Below are positions 37,447-48,600 of a stretch of 64,000 nucleotides of DNA, piece by piece. The position numbers were made by a program, and so were the translations under genes. Every line of letters starts with the position of its first letter. Positions within the stretch are counted from its first letter, which is position 1. A model generated the notes under the pieces. That model saw only the letters and a program-made list of their open reading frames with translations. It ran no database searches and had not been told where the DNA came from. Source of the stretch: Stenopsyche tienmushanensis (lineage: Eukaryota > Arthropoda > Insecta > Trichoptera > Stenopsychidae); assembly GCA_008973525.1 (NCBI GenBank), contig WACJ01000404.1, forward strand, positions 1,054,001 to 1,118,000, given 5' to 3'.

Positions 37447-39129
37447 AATTTTAATATTTATTTATTTATTTATAAACCTTTATTCAATAAATATAATATA
37501 GCAAGGTAAAATGGTGTATCAATATACACAATTACATAAAAATGGATTAACAATTTAAGTCTTAGATTACTATCCTTATCTTAATTACAAGTATATATTT
37601 TAGTTATAATAAATTTTACATAATAAGAGTTAATTTAATTTTTGTATATATATAGGGGGAAAAATAGGAGACTTAAAACCCCTTTGCGACATTCCTTAAA
37701 AAACTATCTTACAAACTAAACAAAATAAATAATTTAATCAATCAATCATATATCCTTCATACGTCGCGCATTCATGACTATCAACTATAGTAAAATATGT
37801 TTAGGCATTTTGTGAACGTATCTAAAATTATTGTTTTGAGTGGTATATTCGCCGAGTGTAGATATGAGATGATTGGTGTGATTTGGAATTTTTGAGTAAA
37901 AATTGAGTGTTAGCTTATGAAAAAAATTCTTTATAAGAGGAAGCTTAATTTTATTGTGAAAACGTTTAAGATTAGTGTATGGAAATGTATTGAAAACAAT
38001 TTTTATGGCTTTGTTTTGTACGATTTGAAGTTTATTGTAGTTGGTGTTGCATATATTGCTCCAGACGGGAGCGGCGTATGTGAGTGTAGGTCGAATCAGC
38101 GTTTTGTATAATAAAAATTTGTTAGAGGCCGAGAGAGCACTGCGCCGACGAAATATGGAGTGCAGCGCCCCCATAGCTGCTAATCCGCGGGCACGAGTCA
38201 CCGACACCTGTGCTCCCCACCTCAGTCTTCTATCTAAAGTCACCCCCAAGTATTTCACTTGGGGTTTCCACTCGATAGAGCTGGACCCGACGACTATTGG
38301 GTCAATTCGAAGATTTTTCCGTTTCACGGAGAACAAGATAGCTTCGGTTTTTTCTTTATTTAATTTGAGTTTCCAACGATCGAAATATTTAAATGCAGCT
38401 TTTAGCGATCGTTGGAGGTTTCCGACTATTAGCTTGTTGCTCCGAGAGCTGGTATAATATGCCGTGTCGTCGGCGTAGAGTGCTACGTTTGATGGGCACG
38501 GTGTCGGTAGATCGTGTAAGTAAATGTTGAACAGGTGAGGCCCTAAAATACTGCCCTGAGGAACTCCCGCTGAGACAGACTGGGAAGTTGACGTTGCTCT
38601 GTTTAAGGTTACCGAAAATGATCTTTTGTACAGATAGGATTGGATCATTTTAATAAGGTAAATAGGAAATTTAAGGGATATCATTTTGTGGATCAGACCG
38701 CGGTGCCAGACAGAGTCGAATGCCTTTTCGATGTCGAGAAGTACCATACCGGTACTTCTCTTCATGTTAAAGTTTCTAGTAATGTGTTCAGTCAGTCTGG
38801 TCAGCTGATGAGCCGTAGAGTGATTCCTACGAAAACCGAATTGCTCATTATTAATAACATTTATACTAAGTTCATCCAGTCTATTTAGAATAAGTTTTTC
38901 AAATATTTTGCTTAGTGCAGAAAGTAAACTGATCGGGCGATAATTTATAGGGTTGCTGGCATCTTTACCTGGTTTGGGCAATGGAATGACTTTCGCCGAC
39001 TTCCAGGTGGATGGGAAGTACCCCATGCTCAAACACGCATTAAATATTTTTGTCAACTGGATAATTATTTTAAATGGGAGATTTTTGATGACTGTATTGT
39101 CTATAGTGTCGAAACCTGAATTTTAATAT
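37447..39129 (-). mobile_element. Jockey-like LINE, 5'-truncated, with 11-bp target site duplication
   Basis: The body runs from 39118 (5' side) down to 37458 (3' side) on the minus strand. The 3' end carries an AATAAA-like signal and a short (TAAA)n-type tail, read on the plus strand as repeated TATT/TTTA from 37456. The 11-bp direct repeat AATTTTAATAT is present at 37447-37457 and 39119-39129. Loss of ORF1, the endonuclease and the first part of the reverse transcriptase is the ordinary result of incomplete reverse transcription. The exact duplication and the unbroken frame suggest a recent insertion. Confidence 0.95.
37785..39118 (-). CDS. LINE reverse transcriptase, N-terminally truncated (Jockey clade-like)
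   Basis: This encodes the RNA-directed DNA polymerase that copies LINE RNA at a nicked target. The frame is open for about 444 codons from the truncation point to the stop and has no start codon of its own. Numbering from the leucine at 39056, LPKPGKDASNPINYRPISLL is at residues 26-45, LLDIEKAFDSVWH (first catalytic Asp, 108) at 106-118, AGVPQGSILGPHLFNIYL at 163-180 and the YADD active site at 194-197. KLNKEKTEAI follows at 231-240 and VKYLGVTLDRRLRW at 267-280. A C-terminal domain of about 140 residues follows, with RPTLTYAAPVW at 322-332. All core motifs are intact. Upstream residues GFDTIDNTVIKNLPFK correspond to the usual G-DxIxNxxLKxLP segment. Without ORF1, endonuclease and promoter it should not move by itself. 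Plus-strand open frames at 37917-38888 are shadows of this gene. Confidence 0.96.
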
Positions 39130-40094
39130 GTGAATTTATTCGTCTTTAGTATCAAGTAATAAATGTGACCAGTTATAATAAATTAATGCTTTAATTAAAA
39201 TGGAAATATTTTTGATTCTATTTGCCTACAATTCAGCTTAATTTCACCCTCTCATAATCGTTTACTTTTAATGTACACAATATTTATTGACCATCGAAAT
39301 AGCAGTATATTAGATAATTGATTATTTTGTTGTAAATCAGACGATCGTTGGACTATTTTGATGGAGTTATTGCATCTGATGCAAATAAAATTCGAAACCA
39401 ATCAAAGCGGAAAACGAAAACATGTTTTTAATGAAAGCATCAATTAACAAACGGACTCCATCGGCCTGGAACATTTCGCTTTCATCCCCTATTAAAAAAT
39501 AATCGCATTACTTCGTATCACATCTATGGATAATTTATGAGCGAATTTGCTAGTGAAATTAATTTATATAGCGGCGCTATCCCGCTAAGTGTAAAAAGTT
39601 GCAACTCGAACGTGATATTCCAACAATTTACTTGTAGAATTTAATCAATTAACGGCGATGTTTCAGTTCCTAAACTCAATTAATTTTATAGCCGTTTCGA
39701 CCATCAAGTCACTGTCGAAAGTTGTTTATTTCAGACATCAAACAGTTTGATCGACCGAAATAACTAAAACCTATAAAGCCTGGCTAGGGGAAGGATGTTA
39801 TATATCATAACAATATGTCAATTTGTTTGCCGAGAAAATCTACTCTGATAGAATTTAACCCATACCTTTTCCTGCGTTAGAATTTTTACACCAACAAATC
39901 AATGCAATCTTATAAATTATTTAATATATATTTAAAAAATCTATAAGCGTTACAATAACTATTCAATCATTTATCTAATCTGAATGCACCTGAATGTAAA
40001 ACCCTTGGATTTGACGTATAAAGCTAGTGCAAAAAACCTTAGTTTTAAAAGAGTTTAAAGCTGATTATTAAGAAACTGGAATATTTTTTTCAGC
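39130..40094. other. AT-rich non-coding stretch
   Basis: No feature recognised. Composition is slightly less AT-rich at 39440-39800, with no open frame of note. Confidence 0.5.
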
Positions 40095-40470
40095 GTCTGC
40101 TAACAAGCGATGATCATAGAACTCCAGAATGGAATCTATTCCGTGGAACATAAGAATTTCTTCACCCCCTTAGAAAGTCCACAAAGGTCACCATGGCAAC
40201 TTTTTTCGAGACGATAAAAGTCTTTTGTTGGTAGAATAAGGTTTATATATTCGTACAATTACTTCTTGGCGAGAGATCATCAAAGAAAATAGCAAGAAAA
40301 GCTCCCAAAAGATTTGCATGATAACGTACCAGTATACATGTCTGCAAAATTTAAGCTATCACCCACCGATTTGAGTTCCAAAAACTAAACCATATATTTT
40401 AATTTTAGCTACTTATTTGACAAAAAAATGAGAGGCAATAACAACTTGATTTGGTGAACAATCAAAAGAC
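40095..40470 (+). pseudogene. mariner transposase relic (catalytic part)
   Basis: Several frames together read as the catalytic half of a mariner protein. TPEWNLF, a damaged SP..KK segment and MATFFETIKV (family: KVMATVFWDxxGV) come first. Then LLARDHQRK, a stop, QEKLPKDLHDNVPVYMSAK follows (family: HHDNAPAHTSxxA, with the second aspartate near 40320). Next comes YHPPI, a stop, VPK (family: HPPYSPDLAPSDYxLFPxLK). The DNAPAH-type signature suggests the irritans/SETMAR-like side of the family. No ends were located. Confidence 0.7.
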
Positions 40471-41174
40471 TTTTTCCCCCTCGAGGATAGTATTGATGAA
40501 AATATAGTTAATCAATTATTTGTAGTTAATAAAGAGAGATTTAAAAAAAGCATTTATTTTGATAAGTTGTTTTTCCTACTTGAGCAAAAAATATACTGAA
40601 GTCTTCTTTTATATATTTGTAACCTTTGCAAGTAAATAAAAATAGTTTTCTACGCAAATCCGCTCGTTAAATGATAACATTCGTATGTGAATTATTCCAT
40701 GAAGATGGGCGCTACTGTTTTTACTGCGAGTTATTTTCATAAAATACACATAAAATGGTAAAATGCTTTCAACATATCAAAAATATTTAAACTACGACTA
40801 TCCCAAATGAAATGTATTCCCCGTTCGTCGTTTTTTTTTATAAGCAATACATGATGTTCAAATCTATTTTATCTCTTCTATAAAAGATACAGAATATTGT
40901 TTGGAACAAATCGATTTTAAAAAATGGCAAATTGGTTATATTTGGTCAAGATATAACCAGTTTTTTCTCCATCCTAAAATGACCGCTGTACGTTAAGTTA
41001 ATACTGCGAAATTTTTGTTCCATCCGTTTATTTCTTTTTATTATTCATCGACGTAATAAAACTGGGAAATCTTAAAAACTAAATATAAACATTTAAAATT
41101 ACCCAATATCTTCTTCGTCGAATCCATTGATGGTTTAATTGTTGTGGATCTTCCTGCGCGTTCATGATGTCGTA

Positions 41175-41258
41175 GAAGGCTCGTTATCTTCTTTTTTTAC
41201 TTTTGAACTATGATATATTATACTTGTTCAAAAGCAAAAAAAAAAAATACGAGTCTTC
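41175..41258. repeat. imperfect hairpin of microRNA-precursor size
   Basis: The left arm from 41175 (GAAGGCTCGT...CTTTTGAAC) can pair with the right arm ending at 41258 (GTTCAAAAG...ACGAGTCTTC) around a 17-base loop. This gives roughly 30 pairs with a few mismatches. Much of the middle stem is T-run against A-run, which weakens the case for a real precursor. Confidence 0.45.
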
Positions 41259-41573
41259 TTTTTAAACTCGAAATCACTCCTCTTGTATATGTATCTTCTT
41301 CTTCGCATTCTTAAATAGTCTTCATTGTTAACATTCACATAACAGCCATTACACTTCTCGTCAGCAATATAAAATATCACATATTTATGACTTATTATAA
41401 AACTTATAAATCCTAACTTTATAATTATTAATATATCGTTTATTATGATAACGATCATGTATATAATTATTCAATCATTTCGAAGAGTTAATATCGTTGC
41501 AACAATTTCAAATTAATGGTTTTTTACTGTAATTTTTGTAATAATTTTGCGCGAAGTATACAGGAAAGCATAC

Positions 41574-42336
41574 TAGGGAATCCAATTCCAGGATCCCGGA
41601 CAATTTTAACTGCTCATGAATCCCGGGAATAGTAAACTTAATCCCGAAAAAATCGGGATTGAAAATATCTAACTTGAAATCGTACACCTCACCAGCACGA
41701 TAAAGGCTACTAAATCTAGTTATTCCCGCCAAAATCTGGACGCTTGATAACAGTGGCGTAACTACTAATTGGCGGGCCTAGAGGAAGTAACTGTCTAATC
41801 TATATTTACATATATAGAGTACATGTGTGTTTTTTAGATTGTTATTCCTACCTTTCCCTTCCGGTGATGTATTTACTACACCTCGACTCTAATAATGGGA
41901 ATATCGATATGAAATATAAGAGATATGGAGTTCAGAGTTTTTGCATTCCTTCGTAATATAATTACGAATCACATCAAAGTATTATAGTATATAAGTATTC
42001 ATCTGGAGCGACGGAAATAAATAATTTGTCGGGAAATCGGGAATTTCACGAGTTTTAGTACGGGTTTCACCAGAAAAGATTTTCACACATTGATAGTATT
42101 ATACGAAAATGGAAGCTACGTGGTCATCAACTCGAACTATTATTTAAATATCTGATGACGATACCTCCAACGAGTGTGGGAGCTGAGCATGCATTTTCAA
42201 CAGCAAGTTGCCTGACTTCCAAAATCATATCCAGACTGAAAACCCCGGTCCCGGGATCCCGGGACTGATCCCGGGATGGTCTAATGCAATCCCCGAATCC
42301 CGGGATTGAAATTTTGGCTCGGAATTGGATTCCCTA
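41574..42336 (+). mobile_element. hAT-derived element with transposase tail
   Basis: The 16-bp terminal inverted repeats TAGGGAATCCAATTCC (41574-41589) and the exact complement (42321-42336) bound 763 bp. The subterminal regions on both sides are packed with ATCCCGGGA-type repeats. An 8-bp duplication could not be recognised at the edges, so the flanks may have drifted. The interior keeps only the end of a hAT transposase (next entry). The sequence CAGTGGCGTAACTA at 41751 resembles a hAT end and may mark a nested scrap. Confidence 0.75.
42104..42262 (+). pseudogene. hAT transposase C-terminal dimerisation domain fragment
   Basis: The frame reads RKWKLRGHQLELLFKYLMTI, then PPTSVGAEHAFSTASCLTSK and IISRLK before a stop in the terminal repeats. 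This is the hATC block (pattern: IPPTSVxxERxFSxAGxxxSxxRxRL) by which hAT transposases dimerise. The E of the usual ER pair is kept and R is replaced by H. The catalytic RNase H-like fold upstream is absent. Confidence 0.8.
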
Positions 42337-44038
42337 TGTACAAATATCGCGAATATATTGATATAAATAAATCTTAATCAGGTTTAGTGTTACATTTTTA
42401 CTTATCAAATATAATAAAAAGTTTAAGACCTCGAATTTTAATTTCAGCTAAAAAAATCATATACAATCTCATGCAATTAATTTCAATTTGATCTGAAAAT
42501 TCTAAGGATATATGTTGATACAGTGTATTATATTTTAGACTTAAAGTTCAAATTCAAATCTAAAATGTTTCAAAAAAATCTTTAATATTAAACCAAAACA
42601 TTATAGTTGCAAATCAAATACTTTGAGATTATCCAGCACATCTTAACCAAATCTGACCAAAATAAACCTGATTCGAGATAGTCGTTATAAGAATGCATGT
42701 ATAATATCATCCAAATGTATTATCATAATGAAAATGCTATCAAATTTGAATTTAATATGAATGAAGGATCCTATTTACATTTAAAAATAGCTTAATCGAT
42801 ATCCAAGTTTAAGAACAATTCCACTTGATATGACGCTTAAATATTTTTTAAAAGATGTTTAAGACATGTTCATTTTATGAAAAAAATACATAATATAATA
42901 TAATACATTTATGGTCATATAATTTTTTTAACAGTATCACATTTAAATTGATCATTCAAATAGTTTCTTCGGGTCATAAGGATAATAGGATTATTGATCT
43001 GGCATTTCTCTCTGTGGGCCCATCTTAGTTATTTGAACTGAGTCCAATTCAATTATGATACCATTTACTCTCACAAAGGATACGTCTTCAGAAATGTTCA
43101 GTTCTCATCAGGTTCAATTTCAAACATAAGTCTTGGCCATATCATGCAATTCCTTTGGGAAATGATTGAATTTTTTTGCTCATACGCGATACAATACATC
43201 GTCCTAACGAATGTTCACAGTCTACCATAAGTTGCGCGCTACGCATCTCTAGGGCTTACTTAACTTATAGCCATGACCTTTTATCGGAGTAATAAACTAG
43301 TGCAAAATTCAAAATGTGATGGTACCCCGTAAAAATAATGCGAATCCCTCAGGAGCGGTACTTGATAAGTCTCCGTTGGTAGATGGGACGCGGGGAGAAT
43401 CGTAGATTAACGAGGCGCCACTTCACAGGTCCGATAACCTCGCGGCGAGCGCCCGGGCCGCGGTGGGCCCCCCGAATCGTCTGCTTTTAGCGGCGCCCTA
43501 TTCTCGGGCACGTTCGTTCCAATATCACCTCAAATCTTTTGATTGCGCTCGAGAGAGGGTTTGTTTACACAAAAGGCGAACTCATATTTATACTGTTAAG
43601 AAAACACGCGAGTACATTATTACGTTTGCAGGAGCACGTTCAGACCAATTCCGAACTCTGATGTTTTATAAATTCCCAACCCATTACGCCCGTGGGAATG
43701 CCCCTTTTTGGGCATTAATTGACGCGCCGATCATAAATACTGTTTTGTCAGTAAACGATACCCTGCTTAAGTGATACATAAAAGCATGTTACACGCCCGA
43801 TATGAGATCCATTCAGAAATATTCTCTTTTCTTGTAAAAAAAAATACAATTAAGAAATATGTTGATATTTAAACTATTTCATATCTAAAAGTCTATACAT
43901 TTTGTTATAAATTATTATGTTCTTTAAAACAGATCTCAACTCTTACCGGTCTACTGTCTCAACCGTTTGAGACATCGATCTATTCGATATTGTAACGATG
44001 AGTTCTATGTTGGGTGTGATTTTTTTATGTTTATAATA
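42337..44038. other. AT-rich stretch with one GC-rich islet
   Basis: Nothing recognised at 42337-43350. At about 43360-43560 a compact CpG-rich block appears. One plus frame (43463-43774, 103 codons) crosses it without known motifs, and no strong splice sites were seen. It may be a promoter-like or conserved element. Confidence 0.35.
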
Positions 44039-44989
44039 GATTGTCCAGTTAAGAATGTCGTTTTTTAAATAAAAGAGTTAAATTCAAACAAAAAATTGAT
44101 TAATTAATTTTATCGATACAATGTATTCTCCTTCAGTAGATACAACCTTTTCCCATCTATTTAATATTTTTTTTAATTCCGAAAGATTAAAATTCAACAA
44201 GTTTTGATATAAAATATTTTTCGATTCCTCATTTCACCTCTTTTATATTTATGATTTTTTCGATAATTAAATAATAGTCAAAAAGAGTAAGATCAGAAGA
44301 ATAAGGTGGATGCGGAATCGTTGGCCAATTTATTATCGAGTTCCTTTAATCTATTTTCGATCATCTTTGATTTATGCCTCTTCGCACTCAACACCACTTT
44401 TAAAATTTCTATTATGTTATGGTTTAACCATATTATAGGACTTCATAGTGGATTATCCCTTTGGAGTCCCACTAAACATTTAGAAGAGCTATTCTTACTG
44501 TTAGACCCGGTTGAGGGGTAAGTTTCTTTACCTGTCCATTTAAAAGCCAATTTCTTTTGCATTTTTGATTTGATATACTCACTTTTCATCTCCAGTCACA
44601 AGATAATTTAAAAACAGTTGTTTTTTTCTGTTTATCGATTAAATCATGACACGTACTCATGCCCACCATCTTGATCTGTATTATGGTCTTTTCTATTTTT
44701 TTCCAAGTGTATTTGAATACTTTTCCGAAAGTATCCAAGCTTGTCTATTAATTCTCATATAGTCTATGTTGGATTTGATTCAATTTTAACACTCAGGATA
44801 TCGCCTTTCACTTTAACCTTTCTCTCACTTCGGATCTTATTTTCTAAACTAAAATTTTCATTTTTAAATTGTTTAAACCATCTCTGGCATTGACAATCAG
44901 TTACAATACGTGTTGTCAAAGGGATGGCTGAGACACAACTAATAATCAAAAAGTAAGTATAAAAAAACGGCATTTCTATCTGGACAATC
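44039..44989 (-). mobile_element. mariner element, decayed but end to end
   Basis: The inverted repeats of about 29 bp start GATTGTCCAG at 44039 and, inverted, end at 44989, with four internal differences. TA flanks both sides (44037-44038 and 44990-44991). The length is 951 bp, so internal material is missing. The transposase reads on the minus strand (next entry). Confidence 0.9.
44085..44905 (-). pseudogene. mariner transposase, decayed
   Basis: With frame changes and many stops, the whole order of the protein can still be followed. The N-terminal part is CQRWFKQFKNENFSLENKIR, then KVKGDILSVKIESNPT. LVTGDEK (first aspartate) is at about 44582-44599. WDSKGIIHYEVL follows at about 44440-44480 and IPHPPYSSDLTLFDYYL at about 44290-44345, where the last catalytic aspartate is retained. 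The C-terminus is ILNRWEKVVSTEGEYIV. The segment holding the second aspartate is not legible. It belongs to the mauritiana/mellifera side of mariner and is distinct from the element at 4.4 kb, including its ends. Non-functional. Confidence 0.88.
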
Positions 44990-45169
44990 TAATATTTAGC
45001 ATAGATTTTAATCGTTTGAATGCTAGGTAATATTGCAAATTACTTAAAAATGTGAAGCAAAATATAAACTGGTTTAAATTATTTTTTAGAATAAATCTTG
45101 TATGAAACTATTTTACTATACGTAACATCGTGTTAAATAAAGTCTCTGATTAATTCAACGTCTATGTAT

Positions 45170-45690
45170 CGCATCGATGCACTTTTGACAAAAATTTCTT
45201 GCAAAGATACAACGCTGCTTTACACTGAAACGGTTAAATCATATGATCATTTTTTCGCTCTTCGTGTTTAGATAAGGATTTTTATGTTTACAATATTCAC
45301 TTTGTCTTCTAGAAAAAAAACAAGGACGAGGAGAAAATTGACTCTTGACGCGCGCACTTGAGAACGGTTTCCTTTTACTTCTGATATTTCCATCGTAATT
45401 TTGTATTATGGCTACGGCGTTTTTATGTATGAAGTAGACGCTGAAATGGAAATATTAGCATTAGCTGATAAAAATAAAGATGATGTTCCTTGTGTAGTGC
45501 AAACAACTAATAAAAACGAAAAACCATAGATCTGTTTAAAGATCATCAATTCCTACCCTCATATTAGACTCTAATTCTACTAAAAATACTGCCTGGATTA
45601 CTGTAAATGTAACACAAACCTTTAAGTTCTATAACGACAGTGATGAATCTCATCCAAATGCAAATATTAGTACACTGTAAGATGTTACCA
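45170..45690 (+). repeat. unclassified element with coding traces, copy B
   Basis: Plus-strand partner of the copy at 30010-30725. CKDTTLLYTETV...DHFF occurs near 45200-45255. EVDAEMEILALADKNKDDVP lies near 45430-45500 and is open for about 38 codons. TLILDSNSTK...NDSDESHPNANIS follows at about 45555-45670. Nucleotide similarity is patchy between blocks and stronger inside them, which fits former coding sequence. Possible continuation beyond 45690 could not be verified. Confidence 0.6.
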
Positions 45691-48600
45691 ATAATTATGA
45701 TTATAGTCCAAATATAATCCAAATAATTTCACACAAAAATTAATCAAAATACTTACATATTAATACTTAATTATTTAGAGATTTTACGAGAAGAGCATGC
45801 ACAGGTGATTTAAAAGGAAGGTGATAGATAATGCAAAAAATTATTTTATATAAGAAAAGTTCAATAAAAGCTAGGAAAAATTATTGTGAATTACATTAAA
45901 ATACCAACATTTACAGGATATTGTTAAAAATAATTCAATATATTTGATCTTAATGAGCAATCAAAGAATCTTATAACAGAAGCTTTAAGGCAATAATTAA
46001 TTGAAAAAACTGAAGTTATGCCTTATTAATTAATTTATAATATATGTGAAAACTAGAAAAAAAATTCCATAGAAAAACATAACGAAAATTGTTTTATCGT
46101 ATTTACAAACAAATTTAACAACCCGATTGATAACTACAATGCAATATGATTCAATCCAAGTCGATGGCGTTATTACATTGATACTCATTGTAACTATAAT
46201 AAAAGCTATAAAACTTATTGTGCATGTAAAGTTTTCTCCTTAAACTGCATGGGGAGGGTAATTATATTTTGTGAGTCCTTAAAATTTATGCCTTAATTAA
46301 TTTAATATGTTAAAATCATTTCGCTTTTACGATGATCGTTACGTATCTAAATTCAATGGCCGTTATGCCTCCGTTTAGAACTAATTGCCATTTGTAACGT
46401 AAGAGTAAATATAAAATTTAACTTTTATTAGTTTCAAACTCTACTCTTGTTAGTGCAAAATTGACGGCGTAAAACTAAAGTAATTTTATTACTTAAGGCT
46501 GAATCGTTAGCACAGTTTATGTATATGAATAATTGCTTTGTTGTCTGAGAATATAGTCATTAATTTTGATAAATCATCAAATAAGTAAAAATAAAAGCTC
46601 TTTTATGGTAGACTGGATCTAATATCTGAAGATAGTAATATTATGCAAAGTATGACTATTAAATAACGAGACTAGGCTTATTTGTATAAAATCGACTGAA
46701 AATAAAAGTCAAATCTACTCGCAAAGAAATCATTTCAAACCAGGTCTAGAGGTGAGGAAAAAATTTATGAAACAGTTGCTGCTTTCGTCTATAAAAGATC
46801 AAAATCCATTTATGCATAGATGTAAGAAAAAAACTAAATATCTTGATTAAAATTAGATCATAATAATCATATTATTCAATAGCCATATCTTATAGTTTTT
46901 CTATTTCACTTCAGCCACTCTATATGCTGCTTTTATTTGCACCAAAATTATATTTCTTGTCCTTATGTTAATCATTTTATATCAAGGCATTAGCTATTTC
47001 CATGCCATAAATATCAACGAATTATATCTTTCATTCTAATATATCAACATAAAAGCTGATGAACCATTTGATCTCATAAATGAAAGTAAAATAAAAGCAG
47101 CTTTGATTTTATGACATCAAGCGATGTTCTTGAAGAAGCTCCCAGGGAAATTCCATATTAAGTGCATAAATTAAATTTTAACTCATCGAAACGAAAAAAT
47201 AAGCAGCATTTGTCAGAAGAAACCACTAAAATGATTTCGCTTCATTTAAATATTCATCTACGATCTTTGAACTCAGCCAAAGTTCGACTGGGTGTTCAAT
47301 GAAGCAAAACTCTCAAGAAACTTCGCTTTGAATAGATAAATCTGCATATAAACTTTGAAAGTTGCAGACTGGGAGCATGTTGCAGCAACATCCATAATGT
47401 TTCTTGACCTATCCGTTTCACTTATAATCTGGATTCGACAAGACTTGAATTTAAATCAAGCACTCGAGATTTAAACTCTCATTATATTTGTAACACATTT
47501 AATACTATTAATTCTCTCCCAATTAATGTGAAGCATTTCTGTTTGCATTTAAGAACTAAATATATCAATGAAAAATCATATAATTAAAAATTAAGGATTG
47601 AACTTGAACAAAATATATTCGCATTGTATCATTAATTCTTTCGATCATATTGATAGCATCATTTTATCTCAAGCATTTTCTTCTTGGATAAATTGATATT
47701 CATATTCCAACGCTTTGTTAATCAACATATTCATGTTCAATTTGGCTTGCAGTCTCTCAGAAGTTTGAAACAACAATGGTCTTTGAAATATAAAAACTTG
47801 CACATATAAATCTGAAATTCCAATAATGAAATCGACAAATCCAGTGTGTTTTACTTCGGTAACACTTGAACTGGCGCACCGCATATTTTTTATTGTCTAA
47901 TCTCTGATTATCATATATTACTAAACAAAAAGAAATAGTATTGGAGGAAGGAATTAAGGATTTTTATTGCCTTTTGCATAAACATGTTGCATATCAATCA
48001 TTCGTAGGTGGCTCTATGCGACCTTATTATTCGTCTCAGTACTTATTTTTTTAGATCAAGGAAATTAGACTAAAACTGGATCGAGACTATCGATCAGAAA
48101 TGTTAGCCTTTTCCATCTTCCAAGTGTATTGGTAGGAAGATTTTTTTACGCACAACTTGGATTTAAACTCGATTCTTTAGCCTAATCTTAAAGTAATAAC
48201 GTGCATTGCTAATGTCGGAAAGTTGCAAAGTTTCGAAGCTGTTCAAAATGACTGAAAAATATATTAAAATTTATTTCACGCATAAAGTTCAGCTGCTCAA
48301 ACGTATAACGATACAAATTAAAAAAAAGTTGTTAAAAAATAACGGCTAATCAAACAACTTTTTAAAAGTCATTGAATAAATTATAGAAGACTTCCTCTCC
48401 GGGAAATGTCACAATCTAACTTTTTCACAGTAGACAAGCCGTGCATACTTTTTCCTCGTGGCACTGAACTTTTTAATATGCTCCTTTTCCAAAATTGATT
48501 TTTTATATCCAATGAAAAAATACGCATATTAAAATTTATCACCGATACTTCAGCAGAGTCTAAACATCATGATTGGTACAAGTTATTTTCGCATTATTTA

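Noticed and set aside
37917..38888. Three plus-strand open frames of 64-138 codons
   Set aside because: They lie entirely opposite the intact reverse transcriptase frame and are its shadows.
41508..41732. Minus-strand 74-codon frame
   Set aside because: It covers the inverted end and subterminal repeats of the hAT derivative and has no protein motif.
44306..44521. Plus-strand open frame of 71 codons with a GTAAGT after it
   Set aside because: It overlaps the decayed mariner transposase read on the minus strand, so it is a shadow.
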